Assembly (NCBI RefSeq): GCF_003255815.1
Contig: NC_037682.1
Location: 41,478,421-41,542,420, forward strand
Reading direction: 5' to 3'
Length of the DNA: 64,000 nt
DNA from: Theropithecus gelada
Taxonomy: Eukaryota; Chordata; Mammalia; Primates; Cercopithecidae
Part shown: positions 11,073 to 19,930 of the stretch, piece by piece
How the letters are laid out: each line of letters starts with the position of its first letter
Position numbering within the stretch: position 1 is the stretch's first letter
Translations under genes and position numbers: made by a program
Notes under the pieces: model-generated
Databases searched by the model: none
Seen by the model: only the letters and a program-made list of their open reading frames with translations
What the model was told of the DNA's origin: nothing

Positions 11073-11389
11073 AGAATTAATAATAAAGGGAAAAGCCTGA
11101 AGTAGGAGGAAAAAACAGCTATAAAACTGATACTATGATCCAAATATTCTTGATACAACTAGCAGGAATAATGACCATGGTAATAAGAATGAGAAGGAAT
11201 GTTTTTGAACAGAACACTGACTGAGTCTTTATATGTGAATACAATAAATTAATAAAAAAGAGGTCAATGTAAATGATTAGATTTGAAAGACCTAGAGTAT
11301 AACATTCATAGAAAGGGTAGAAACATTCATAGAGAAGGTACATTTTTTAGTAGAATTGGTTTGCCCTATTTATTTGATAATTCATTCAA

Positions 11390-11393
<4 letters not shown>

Positions 11394-11420
<27 letters not shown>
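11394..11420. repeat. (TG)13 microsatellite
   Basis: Uninterrupted TG repeat of 27 bp. Confidence 0.97.
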
Positions 11421-11424
<4 letters not shown>

Positions 11425-11720
11425 CCTGCTATATGCCAACCTTTAATCAGTGTGGATTGCAATCATGATTAAGGGAAGATCCTGCCCTTCAAGTATGCAA
11501 ATTCTACTGGGAAAGACAGAAAAGTTAATAGAAAATTAAAATGCAGTATATAAGGTGGTACAATAAGGATGAGTATGAAATATCACAGAGGAGGAGCAAT
11601 TATCTCAGGAAAAAGACCTGAAGGATGAGTAGAAGTTAACTGGGAGGTAATAGGCCCTGTTTGATGATTGCAGAGAAGGAAGCATTTTAGCCCTAGGGAG
11701 CAGAAAATGTTGTTGACATC
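11421..11720 (-). repeat. L2 LINE fragment
   Basis: In plus orientation it follows the reversed L2 3' end: CCTGCTATATGCCAACC, GATCCTGCCCTTCAAG, TTCTACTGGGAAAGACAGA, then AAAGACCTGAAGGATGAG. Weak but in the right order. Confidence 0.5.
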
Positions 11721-12260
11721 AGGGATTTTAGGTAAGCACAAGTCACTCAGCATGTATAAGAACTATTGTTACCAAAATACCTGAGGTTTGGTCTAGGTCC
11801 TGCTGCTCATGGCACAGAAAGCTAATCACTGAGACAGCAATTATTGCCAAGGAAGAAGGGATTAATTGGGTGCTGCAGCCAAGGAGATGTGAGATCCGTC
11901 TCAAATCCATCTTCCTAATTGACTCAAACAAGAAGCTTACATTGCAGAGAAGAAATCTAACAATGTGTAAGAAAACAGGAACCAGAGAGGGGCAAGGAAG
12001 CATTTATGATGAAGGATGGGTCTAGCAGCTCATTGTCTAGATGGGATCTGGTGAATTTCACTTCTTTGATGTCTTTTGTGAGAGGTCTGATGCTCATTTC
12101 CTGAGGAAGAAACTCAGAAAAAACAAATGTAAATTTCAAGGTTTAAGGCCCTATTTCTATGTTTATTTAAAAACACTGTTTATGGGATTATTGGATTTGT
12201 TTCACTATGATATGAGGTAAATAATAATAATAGAAAAAAGCAGGTTAAAAATCTTGTTTT
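11721..12260. other. Unassigned stretch
   Basis: Contains short open frames on the minus strand, with no recognisable domain or repeat. Confidence 0.35.
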
Positions 12261-13615
12261 GAGAAAGCAAAGCAAGATGACCAAATAGAACTCTCCAGCA
12301 ATCACTCTCCCTGCAGAAACACCAAATTGAACAACTATCTACACAATGAAGCACCTTCATAAGAGCCAAAAATCAGGTGAGGACCACAGTATCTGTTTTT
12401 AACATCATATCAAAAAAAGAGAGACCCTGAGGAGGGTAGGAAAGACAGTCTGGCATTGCTTACACCACCTTCCCCCACCTCTCAGTAGTATGTGTGGGGA
12501 CAGAATCTGTGTGCTTGGGGGATGGAGACTGAAGTGGGTATGGGACTTTTTATTGAAACTCAGTGCTGCCCTGTCACAGCAGAACATGGCATAGGGCAGA
12601 ATTCTGCCAATGCCTACAGAAGGAGCATTTAGAATAACACAACCCGGAGAAATATACTCCTCTGCTCCACTGGTAAAGACCTGAGTTCAGGCTGGCCCCA
12701 CTAGAGAGCTAAAGTGCAATGCAGTCATAAGTAGATTTGAAAGGCAATCAGACCACAGGGACTACAGTCCTTGGACAAGTCCTGGTGCTGTGTTGGTCTT
12801 GGAGCCAGTGGACTTGAGTTTCACACAACTCAGTGAGACACAGCTGTGACAGCCAAGAGAGAGCTTGCATCACCCCTCCCTTAACTACAGACAGTGCAGC
12901 TCTCAAAAAGACTCCTATCATTTGTGGAAAGGAGAGGAAAGAGGAAAGAGAACTTTTCCTGTCACCTATGGGTACCAGCTCAACCATACTAAAGCATCAA
13001 GCAAATTTCTGAAGCCCCCAATTCTAGGCCCTTGTGCCTATATCACATTTTCAGATACCCGCCCTCCACACACACCCCAGCCTCTCCCTACCCTGCCCCT
13101 GAACCAAAGGAGAAACTGTAGCCCTCAAGAGAAACACGCTGTCCTGGTAGGATGCACCAACTGCTGAGTAAAGAGCCTGTGGACCTTGAAAAATCATTAG
13201 TGATAGCCAGGTAGTAGTCATCATGAGCCTTGGGTGAGACCCAAGCCTGTGTCTACTGTGCAGGCTTAAGGTGTGATCTAGCACAGTCCCAGCTGTGGTG
13301 GCCACAGGAGTGCTAGCATCACCCCTCCAACAAAACCAGACAGCCCATCATGGAGATGGAGACTCCTTCCGTTTGGGGGAAAGTGAAGAAAGAAAATGAG
13401 AGACTTTGCCTGGTAATCCAGATAATTCTCCTGGATCTAACCCAAGCCCACCAAGGCAGTAAGTACCTCTATGAGTCTGCAGCAGTCACATTGTTACTGG
13501 GCTTAGGGTGCTCCCTAGAACAGATACAGCTGCAGTGACCAAAGACACGATTCACAAACTTAAATTCCCAAATATCTAAAAGGCCTTCTTAAAAACCATG
13601 GGTACAAACAAGCCC
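12261..13615 (+). promoter_or_regulatory. 5'UTR of the older L1
   Basis: About 1.35 kb with the block GCATCACCCCTCC occurring twice (about 12867 and 13317), each near a CCACAG/CCAAGAG context. This is the internal repeat of this 5'UTR type. L1 5'UTRs hold the internal promoter. Activity is not expected after so much change. Confidence 0.6.
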
Positions 13616-13799
13616 AGACAATGAAGATTAAAATGAATGCCTGTTTAAACTATTTAATGCCCAGATATCAACAAATATCCACAAGCCTCAAACATATCCA
13701 GGAAAACATGACTTCACCAAAGGAAGCAAATAAGAAACCAGTGATGAATTTTGGAATGACAAAGATATGTGATATTTCAGACAAACAAATAAAAACAGT

Positions 13800-14930
13800 T
13801 ATTTTGAGAAAATTCAATGAACTGCATAACACAGAGAAGAAATTCAGAATCCTATCTCAGGCCGGGCGCGGTGGCTCAAGCCTGTAATCCCAGCACTTTG
13901 GGAGGCCGAGACAGGCGGATCACGAGGTCAGGAGATCGAGACCATCCTGGCTAACACAGTGAAACCCCGTCTCTACTAAAAATACAAAAACTTAGCCGGG
14001 CGAGGTGGCGGTGCCTGTAGTCCCAGCTACTCGGGAGGCTGAGGCAGGAGAATGGCGTGAACCCGGGAGGTAGAGCTTGCAGTGAGCTGAGATCCGGCCA
14101 CTGCACTCCAGCCTGGGTGACAGAGCGAGACTCCGTCTCAAAAAAAAAAAAAAAAAAAGAATCCTATCTCAGAGAGATTTAACAGAGATTAAAATAATAA
14201 TAAAAAAGGAGAATTTCGGAAGCTGAAAAAAAATAAAATGAAACTGAAAAATACATCAGAGCCTCTCAATAGCACAACTGATCAAGCAGAAGAAATAATT
14301 AGTAAGATTGAAGATAGGCTATATAAAAGTAAACAGTCAGAGAGGGACAAAAAGAAGAAAAAGGAAGGAAGCATGCCTACAAGATCTAAAAAGTAATGCT
14401 AAATTAAAAAAAATTAAAGTTATTGGTCTTAACGAGAAGGTAGAAAAAGAGACTGGAGTAGAACATTTATTCCAAGAAATAACAACTAGTACTTTTTAAA
14501 TCTAGAGAAAGATGTTAATATTAAGTCACAAGAAAGTAACAGAATGCCAAGCAGATTTAATCCAAACAAAACCAATTAAAGACATTTAATACTCAAATAC
14601 CGAAAGGTCAAGGAAAAGAAAGTTTCTAAAAGCAACAAGAGAAAAGAAAGAAATAACACATAGCAGAGCTTCAATACTTCTGACAGCAGACTTCTCAGTG
14701 GAAATATAACAGGCCAAGAGAGTGTCATGACATATTTAAAGTGCTGAAGAAACACAATTTTTTTCCTAGAATATTATATCCACTGAAAATATTATTGAAA
14801 TATGAAGAAAAAATTAAGGTTTCCAGACAAAAAAAAAGCTGAGTGATTTTTTCAACACCAGATATCTCCTACAAAAAAAAATGCTAAAGAAAGTTTTTCA
14901 ATCTGAGAGAAAAAGACATTAAAGAGCAAT
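13800..14930 (+). pseudogene. ORF1 remnant of the older L1, split by an Alu
   Basis: Decayed coiled-coil sequence (…KFNELHNTEKKFRILSQ…, and after the Alu …TTDQAEEIISKIEDRL…), then remains of the C-terminal domain around 14690-14880. Many stops and frameshifts. The Alu insertion at 13861 sits in the coiled-coil part. Confidence 0.7.
13861..14157 (+). mobile_element. AluYR-like element (Old World monkey lineage)
   Basis: Nearly intact Alu with GGCCGGGCGCGGTGGCTCAA at the start, GAGGTGGCGGTGCCTG in the right monomer, GAGATCCGGCCACTGCACTC (about 14089) and a pure A tail. A perfect 15-bp target-site duplication, AGAATCCTATCTCAG, lies at 13846-13860 and 14158-14172. Low divergence and the TCCGGCCAC variant point to a cercopithecid AluY subfamily. 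Confidence 0.93.
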
Positions 14931-15347
14931 AAGCAATCATCTGAAGGTACAAAACTCAAAGGTAACAGTAAGTACACAAATACAGAATTCTCTAACTATA
15001 ATTTAGTGTGTAAACCACTCATATTGTGAGTAGGAAAACTAAAAGAAAAACCTATCAAAATAGTAGCTACAACTTTGTAAAGGGATCGATAGTATAAAAA
15101 GACAAAAAAAATAAATAAATAAATAGAAGAAACAACTAAAAGTTAAAAAGCAAGGAGTAATGGAGTTCAACTGAGTTTTTATTAGTTTTCTCTTTGCTTT
15201 TTGTTTTATAATCAGAGTTAAAGAATCATCAGTTTAAAATACTTGGTTATGTTATTTGCAAGCTTCATAGTAATCTGAAATCAAAACACCTACAACAGAT
15301 ACACACATACACACAAGCAAGAAATAACAACATACTACCAGAGAATA

Positions 15348-15832
15348 TCAGGGAGGCTCAGGCCACAGCGGAGCCCACCGCAGATGGGCTTGGGCAAGGC
15401 GGGCTGCAGGTCCCAAGCCCTGCCCTGCGGAGAGGTGGCTGAGGTCCCCCGAGAATTTGAGCCGATGAGGGCAGGTCGGCAGTGCTGGGGGACCTGGCAC
15501 AGCCTCCACAGCTGCTGGCCAAGGTGCTAAGCCCTTCACTGCCTGGGGCCGGAGGCGCCAGCCGGCCACTCTGAGTGCGGAGTCTGTCAAGCCCGTGCCC
15601 ACCCAGAACTCGCACTGGCCTGCGAGCGCCGCATGCAGCCCCGGTTCCCACCTGCGCCTCTCCCTCCACACCTCCCTGCAAGCAGATGGAGCAGGCTCCA
15701 GCTTCAGCCAGCCCAGAGAGGGGCTCCCACAGTGCAGCAGCAGGCTGAAGAGCTCCTCAAGTGTGGTCTGAGTGGACACTGAGGCTGAGGAGGTGTGGAG
15801 AGCAAGGGCTGCTAGCACATTGTCACCTCTCA
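15348..15832 (-). mobile_element. LTR12-like (HERV9) LTR fragment, CpG-rich
   Basis: On the minus strand it starts TGAGAGGTGACAATGTGCTA, the known start of LTR12. It continues with CTGTGGGAGCCCCTCTCTGG, GGAGGTGTGGAGGGAGAGGC, CCAGGCAGTGAAGGGCTTAG and GGGACCTGCAGCCCGCC. Only the first 480 bp or so remain. The CCAAT/GATA-type repeats and the transcription start region that follow in LTR12 are missing. It is far richer in GC than anything around it. Confidence 0.85.
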
Positions 15833-16219
15833 ATATGATCTGACTCTGTGTCCCCACCCAAATTTCATGTTGAATTGTAATTTCCAGTACTGGAAGAGGG
15901 GGCCTTGTGGGAGGTGATTGAATCATGGGGGCAGATTTCCCCCTTGCTGTTCTTGTCATAGAGTTCTAGTGAAGTCTGGTTGTTTGAAAGTGTAGCACTT
16001 CCTCCTTCTTCTCTCTCTCTCCCCGTCCTGCTGACCATCTGAAGATATGCATTGCTTCCCCTTTGCCTTCTGCCATGCCATGATTGTAAGCTTTCTGAGG
16101 CCTCCCTAGCCATGCCTCCTGTACAGCCTGTGTAACTGTGAGTCATTTAAACCTCTTTTCTTCATAAATTGCTCAGTCTCAAGTAGTTCTTTATAGCAGT
16201 GTGAGAACAAGCAAATACG
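15833..16219 (+). mobile_element. Solo MST-type MaLR LTR
   Basis: ATATGATCTGACTCTGTGTC, CCCACCCAAATTTCATGTTG, GTGGGAGGTGATTGAATCAT, GAGGCCTCCCTAGCC and TTTAAACCTCTTTTCTTC in MST order. It abuts the LTR12-like fragment directly and sits in the older L1 at the ORF2 deletion. Confidence 0.9.
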
Positions 16220-16665
16220 CTCACTTTCAGCATTGAATAGATCAATCAAAAAGTAAACAAAGAAACATTGGACTTAATCTGAACTATACAACCAAATAAA
16301 TCTAATAGATATTTACTAATAGATATCAACAGCTAAAGAACACATATTCTTTTCCTCAACACTTGGATAATTTTCAATGATAGGCCATTTGATAGGCCAT
16401 AAAACAAGTCTTAAAATGTTTTTTACAAACAAAATCCTATCAAGTATCTTCTCTAACTGAAATATAATAAAACTAGAAATCAGTGACAAGAGAAACATTG
16501 GAAACTATACAAATACATGAAAATTAAACAATATACTGCTAAATGGCCAATGGCTCAATAAAGAAATAAAGAAGATAGTTATAAATGTTCTTGAAACAAA
16601 TACGAATGAAAATACAAGATACCAAATCTATAGGAGATAGCAAAAACAGCATTAAAATATAGTCA
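16220..16665 (+). pseudogene. ORF2 endonuclease-region fragment of the older L1
   Basis: ACATTGGACTTAATCTGAAC, GATAGGCCATAAAACAAGTC, CAAGTATCTTCTCTAACTG and AAATTAAACAATATACTGCT are decayed ORF2 endonuclease-domain codons. No open frame remains. Confidence 0.75.
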
Positions 16666-16877
16666 ATGATAACTTATTGTATATTTTAAAATAAGAGTGA
16701 AATTGGAATGTTTCTAACATGAATAAATGATAAATGCTTGAGGTAATGAATACCTCCATTACCCTGATGTGATTATTACATATTGTATGACTGCATGAAA
16801 GTATTACATGTACCCCGCAAATAAAAACACCTGTTATGCACTTATAATAATTTAAAAAATGCATGTTTAAAAAAAAA

Positions 16878-18218
16878 TATGCTTGGATTTAATTTTGATG
16901 ACTGAAATAATTTGTTTTGGTATATGCCATTACCTAACCAAAAGTAAATAAGTAATTGTCCTACAAAGATAAGATAGCCCTTTAGCAATAGTAAGTTTTT
17001 GATATTAATGGATTTATCATTCTCGTTTTGAGATGAGCTACTCAACCTGAAGTCTGAATAGAAACCATAAGTAGTTATAAGAAATTATTGTACATTTGCC
17101 TTTATGACTTGGCAAAATGAATGTGGACTTTTAAACCCAACAAATTGTTGCTAAAATCTCAGCTCTACTTCTCCTATATTTGAATGTGAGCAAACCATTT
17201 AGTCTTCCAAACTTGGGTATAATTTCTAACTAGACTATCTTACTAATGGTTATACCATAGAAAGAACTAAATGAGAGGGTTCCTGACAACTAAGGAACAT
17301 TGAAAAATTACAGATTCAAAAGTCAGCCTCTGAGGCTTCTAAGATAATAAATGAAAGAAATTTTTAAAAGTTAAAGGGAAAAAAGTCATTTTGAAGAGCT
17401 AGCACTAGTCACTAAATTTCACACAATGAATCCTGACATTGTAAACTATATGTTTCCTCTCGGGATTTCACACATGGCACATAAACTTAGCAAGGGGTCA
17501 TTGTCTCTGCACTCATTTTCTGATGCTCTGCCTTTGAAAGTATAATATTGCATCTGCCACTTCATCAATTTTTATACTATTATCTTTTAAAATGCCCTTT
17601 TAAATATCTTCAATCTAAGATTATGACCTCTAGTCCCTGAATGTTTAACAATAATTTGCAATTCAACACTCTCAATTCATTTCTAGATCATAATCCAAAA
17701 CAGCCTCTGTGCCTCTAATTATTCCAGAAACAACAATAGAGAAAAGACATAATAGTGATATCATCATTTGAAAACATAGCACCACTGCCATTTCCCAAAT
17801 CCCTAGTTCAGGTGCTCCAGGTAACTGTAATCAAGTATACTTAGACTTCTAATCATTTGAATATACTTAATAAAGTATCATTGTTTCTTTACAATTAAGG
17901 TTCCTTTTGACATAACTGAGTTAAAGGACTTAGCATTGTAGTATATTAACTGAAATAAAGTACAACATAAAATAAAAACCTTAAAAATTATTTTCATAAT
18001 TTATTGTTACTGCCCTTAACAATGAAACAAGTTCAAATACATTAAATACATTATATTTTGTAGGAAATTAGCTTTTAACTTTTATATATACTTTTTACTG
18101 TTTAGACTTATTTTATTTTTATTAGAGTATACATATATATGTGGAATATATTAAAGCTGAGGTCACAGAATCACCTGCAGTTAAACAAAAATGTGTATTT
18201 CTTTATTTCACTATAAAA
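16878..18218. other. Unassigned AT-rich stretch
   Basis: No frame, RNA gene or repeat that I can support over 1.3 kb. Confidence 0.4.
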
Positions 18219-18239
18219 AATAATTTGGAGGGGGTGGAG

Positions 18240-18250
18240 CAAGATGGCCG
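18240..18250 (+). promoter_or_regulatory. YY1-type site at the L1 5' end
   Basis: CAAGATGGCCG matches the YY1 motif that sets the L1 start site. It is intact here and missing in the left L1, whose 5' end stops short of it. Confidence 0.75.
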
Positions 18251-18497
18251 AATAGGAACAGCTCCAGTCTCCAGCTCCTAGCGTGAGCGACACAGAAGAT
18301 GGGTGATTTCTGCATTTTCAACTGAGGTGCCGGGTTCATCTCACTAGGAAGTGAAGGACAATCAGTGCTGGTCAGCTGTTGCAGCCCGACCAGCGAGAGC
18401 TGAAGCAGGGTGAGGCATCGCCTCACCTGGGAAGTGCAGGGGGGAAGGGAATCCCTTGTCCTAGCCAGGGGAACTGAGACACACAACACCTGGAAAT

Positions 18498-18680
18498 TCA
18501 GATAACTCCCACCCCAATACTGCGCTTTACCAAGGGTCTTCGCAAACGGCACACCAGGAGATTATATCCCACACCTGGCCGGGAAGGTCCCATGCCCACA
18601 GAGCCTCCCTCATTGCTAGCACAGCAGTCTGATGTCAAACGGCAAGGCAGCAGCGAGGCTAGGGGAGGGGCACCCGCCAT
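18498..18680 (-). CDS. L1 ORF0 (antisense, 60 codons)
   Basis: The antisense frame starts about 455 bp into the L1, where primate ORF0 begins, and reads MAGAPPLASLLPCRLTSDCC… It ends at TGA (18498-18500), a little shorter than the roughly 70 codons of the human form. ORF0 is transcribed from the L1 antisense promoter and can be spliced to flanking exons; its role is poorly understood. Whether this copy is expressed cannot be told from sequence. Confidence 0.5.
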   Translation of the reverse strand: MAGAPPLASLLPCRLTSDCCASNEGGSVGMGPSRPGVGYNLLVCRLRRPLVKRSIGVGVI

Positions 18681-19251
18681 TGCTGAGGCTTAAGTAGGTA
18701 AACAAAGCTGCTGGGAAGCTTGAACTGGGTGGAGCTCACAGCAGCTCAAGGAGGCCTGCCTGTCTGTATACTCCACCTCTGGGGATAGGGCACAGCTAAA
18801 CAACAACAAAAAAAGCAGCAAAAAACCTCTGCAGATGCAAATGACCCGGTCTGACAGCTTTGAAGAGAGCAGTGGATCTCCCAACACTGAGGTTGAGATC
18901 TGAGAATGGACAGACTGCCTACTCAAGTGGGTCCCTGATCCCTGAGTAGCCTAACTGGGAGACATCCCCCACTAGGGGCAGACCGACACCCCACACCTCA
19001 CACGGTGTGGTACACCCCTGAGACGAAGCTTCCAAAGCAAGAATCACACAGGTACACTCACTGTTGAGCAATATTCTATCCTCTACAGCCTCTGCTGCTG
19101 ATACCCAGGCAAACAGGGTCTGGAGTGGACCTCCGGCAATCTCCAACAGATCTACAGCTGAGGAAAACTAACAAACAGGAAGGACACCCACACCAAAACC
19201 CCATCAGTACGTCAACATCATCAAAGACCAGAGGCAGATAAAACCACAAAA

Positions 19252-19867
19252 ATGGGGAAAAAGCAGGGCAGAAAAGCTGGAAATTCAAAAAATAAGAGCG
19301 CATATCCCCCTCCAAAGGAATGCAGCTCACGGTCAGCAACAGATCAAAGCTGGACGGAGAATGACTTTGACGAGTTGAGAGAAGAAGGCTNNNNNNNNNN
19401 NNNNNNNNNNNNNNNNNNNNNNNNNNNNNNNNNNNNNNNNNNNNNNNNNNNNNNNNNNNNNNNNNNNNNNNNNNNNNNNNNNNNNNNNNNNNNNNNNNNN
19501 NNNNNNNNNNNNNNNNNNNNNNNNNNNNNNNNNNNNNNNNNNNNNNNNNNNNNNNNNNNNNNNNNNNNNNNNNNNNNNNNNNNNNNNNNNNNNNNNNNNN
19601 NNNNNNNNNNNNNNNNNNNNNNNNNNNNNNNNNNNNNNNNNNNNNNNNNNNNNNNNNNNNNNNNNNNNNNNNNNNNNNNNNNNNNNNNNNNNNNNNNNNN
19701 NNNNNNNNNNNNTCATAAGTGAAGGAGAAATAAAATCCTTTACAGATAAGCAAATGCTTAGAGACTTTGTCACCACCAGGCCTGCCTTACAAGAGACCCT
19801 GAAGGAAGCACTAAACATGGAAAGGAACAACCGGTACCAGCCATTGCAAAAACATGTCAAAATGTAA
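19252..19867 (+). pseudogene. L1 ORF1, interrupted by assembly gap
   Basis: ORF1 begins MGKKQGRKAGNSKNKSAYPP and is open for 46 codons to the gap at 19391. After the gap the frame resumes as ISEGEIKSFTDKQMLRDFV… and runs 50 codons to the stop at 19865-19867. The coiled coil and RNA-recognition domain are hidden. The visible parts have no stop, so intactness is unknown. Confidence 0.85.
19391..19712. other. Assembly gap (322 N)
   Basis: Unknown bases. ORF1 of this family has 338 codons. With 46 codons before and 50 after, about 724 bases are expected here, not 322. Confidence 0.99.
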
Positions 19868-19930
19868 AGACCATCAATACTAGGAAGAAACTGCATCAAC
19901 TAACGAGCAAAATAACCAGTTAATATCATA

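Larger units (their letters stand above)
12261..16877 (+). mobile_element. Older L1 (L1PB/L1MA-like), internally deleted, with nested insertions
   Basis: Pieces of one L1 lie in order on the plus strand. The 5'UTR (12261-13615) starts near GCAAGATGACCAAATAGAAC. ORF1 remains follow (about 13800-14930), then the long ORF1-ORF2 spacer to 15347, a piece of the ORF2 endonuclease region (16220-16665), and finally the 3'UTR end (16666-16877, with ATGTGATTATTACATATTG and an A run). Most of ORF2, including reverse transcriptase, is gone. An Alu, an LTR12-like fragment and an MST LTR interrupt it. Both termini survive although the middle is lost. Confidence 0.82.
18226..19251 (+). promoter_or_regulatory. 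L1 5'UTR with internal promoter
   Basis: About 1 kb of CpG-containing leader, from GGAGGGGGTGGAGCAAGATG to the ORF1 ATG. In this family it drives sense transcription from +1 and antisense transcription into the left flank. The sequence is largely intact; many CpG sites have decayed. Confidence 0.85.

Noticed and set aside
15348..15959. 203-codon minus-strand open frame
   Set aside because: It runs from the MST LTR through the GC-rich LTR12-like fragment. The openness follows from few stops in GC-rich DNA, and no domain is seen.
19076..19899. Long minus-strand frames of 188 and 225 codons
   Set aside because: They consist mostly of unknown residues from the N gap and lie antisense to L1.
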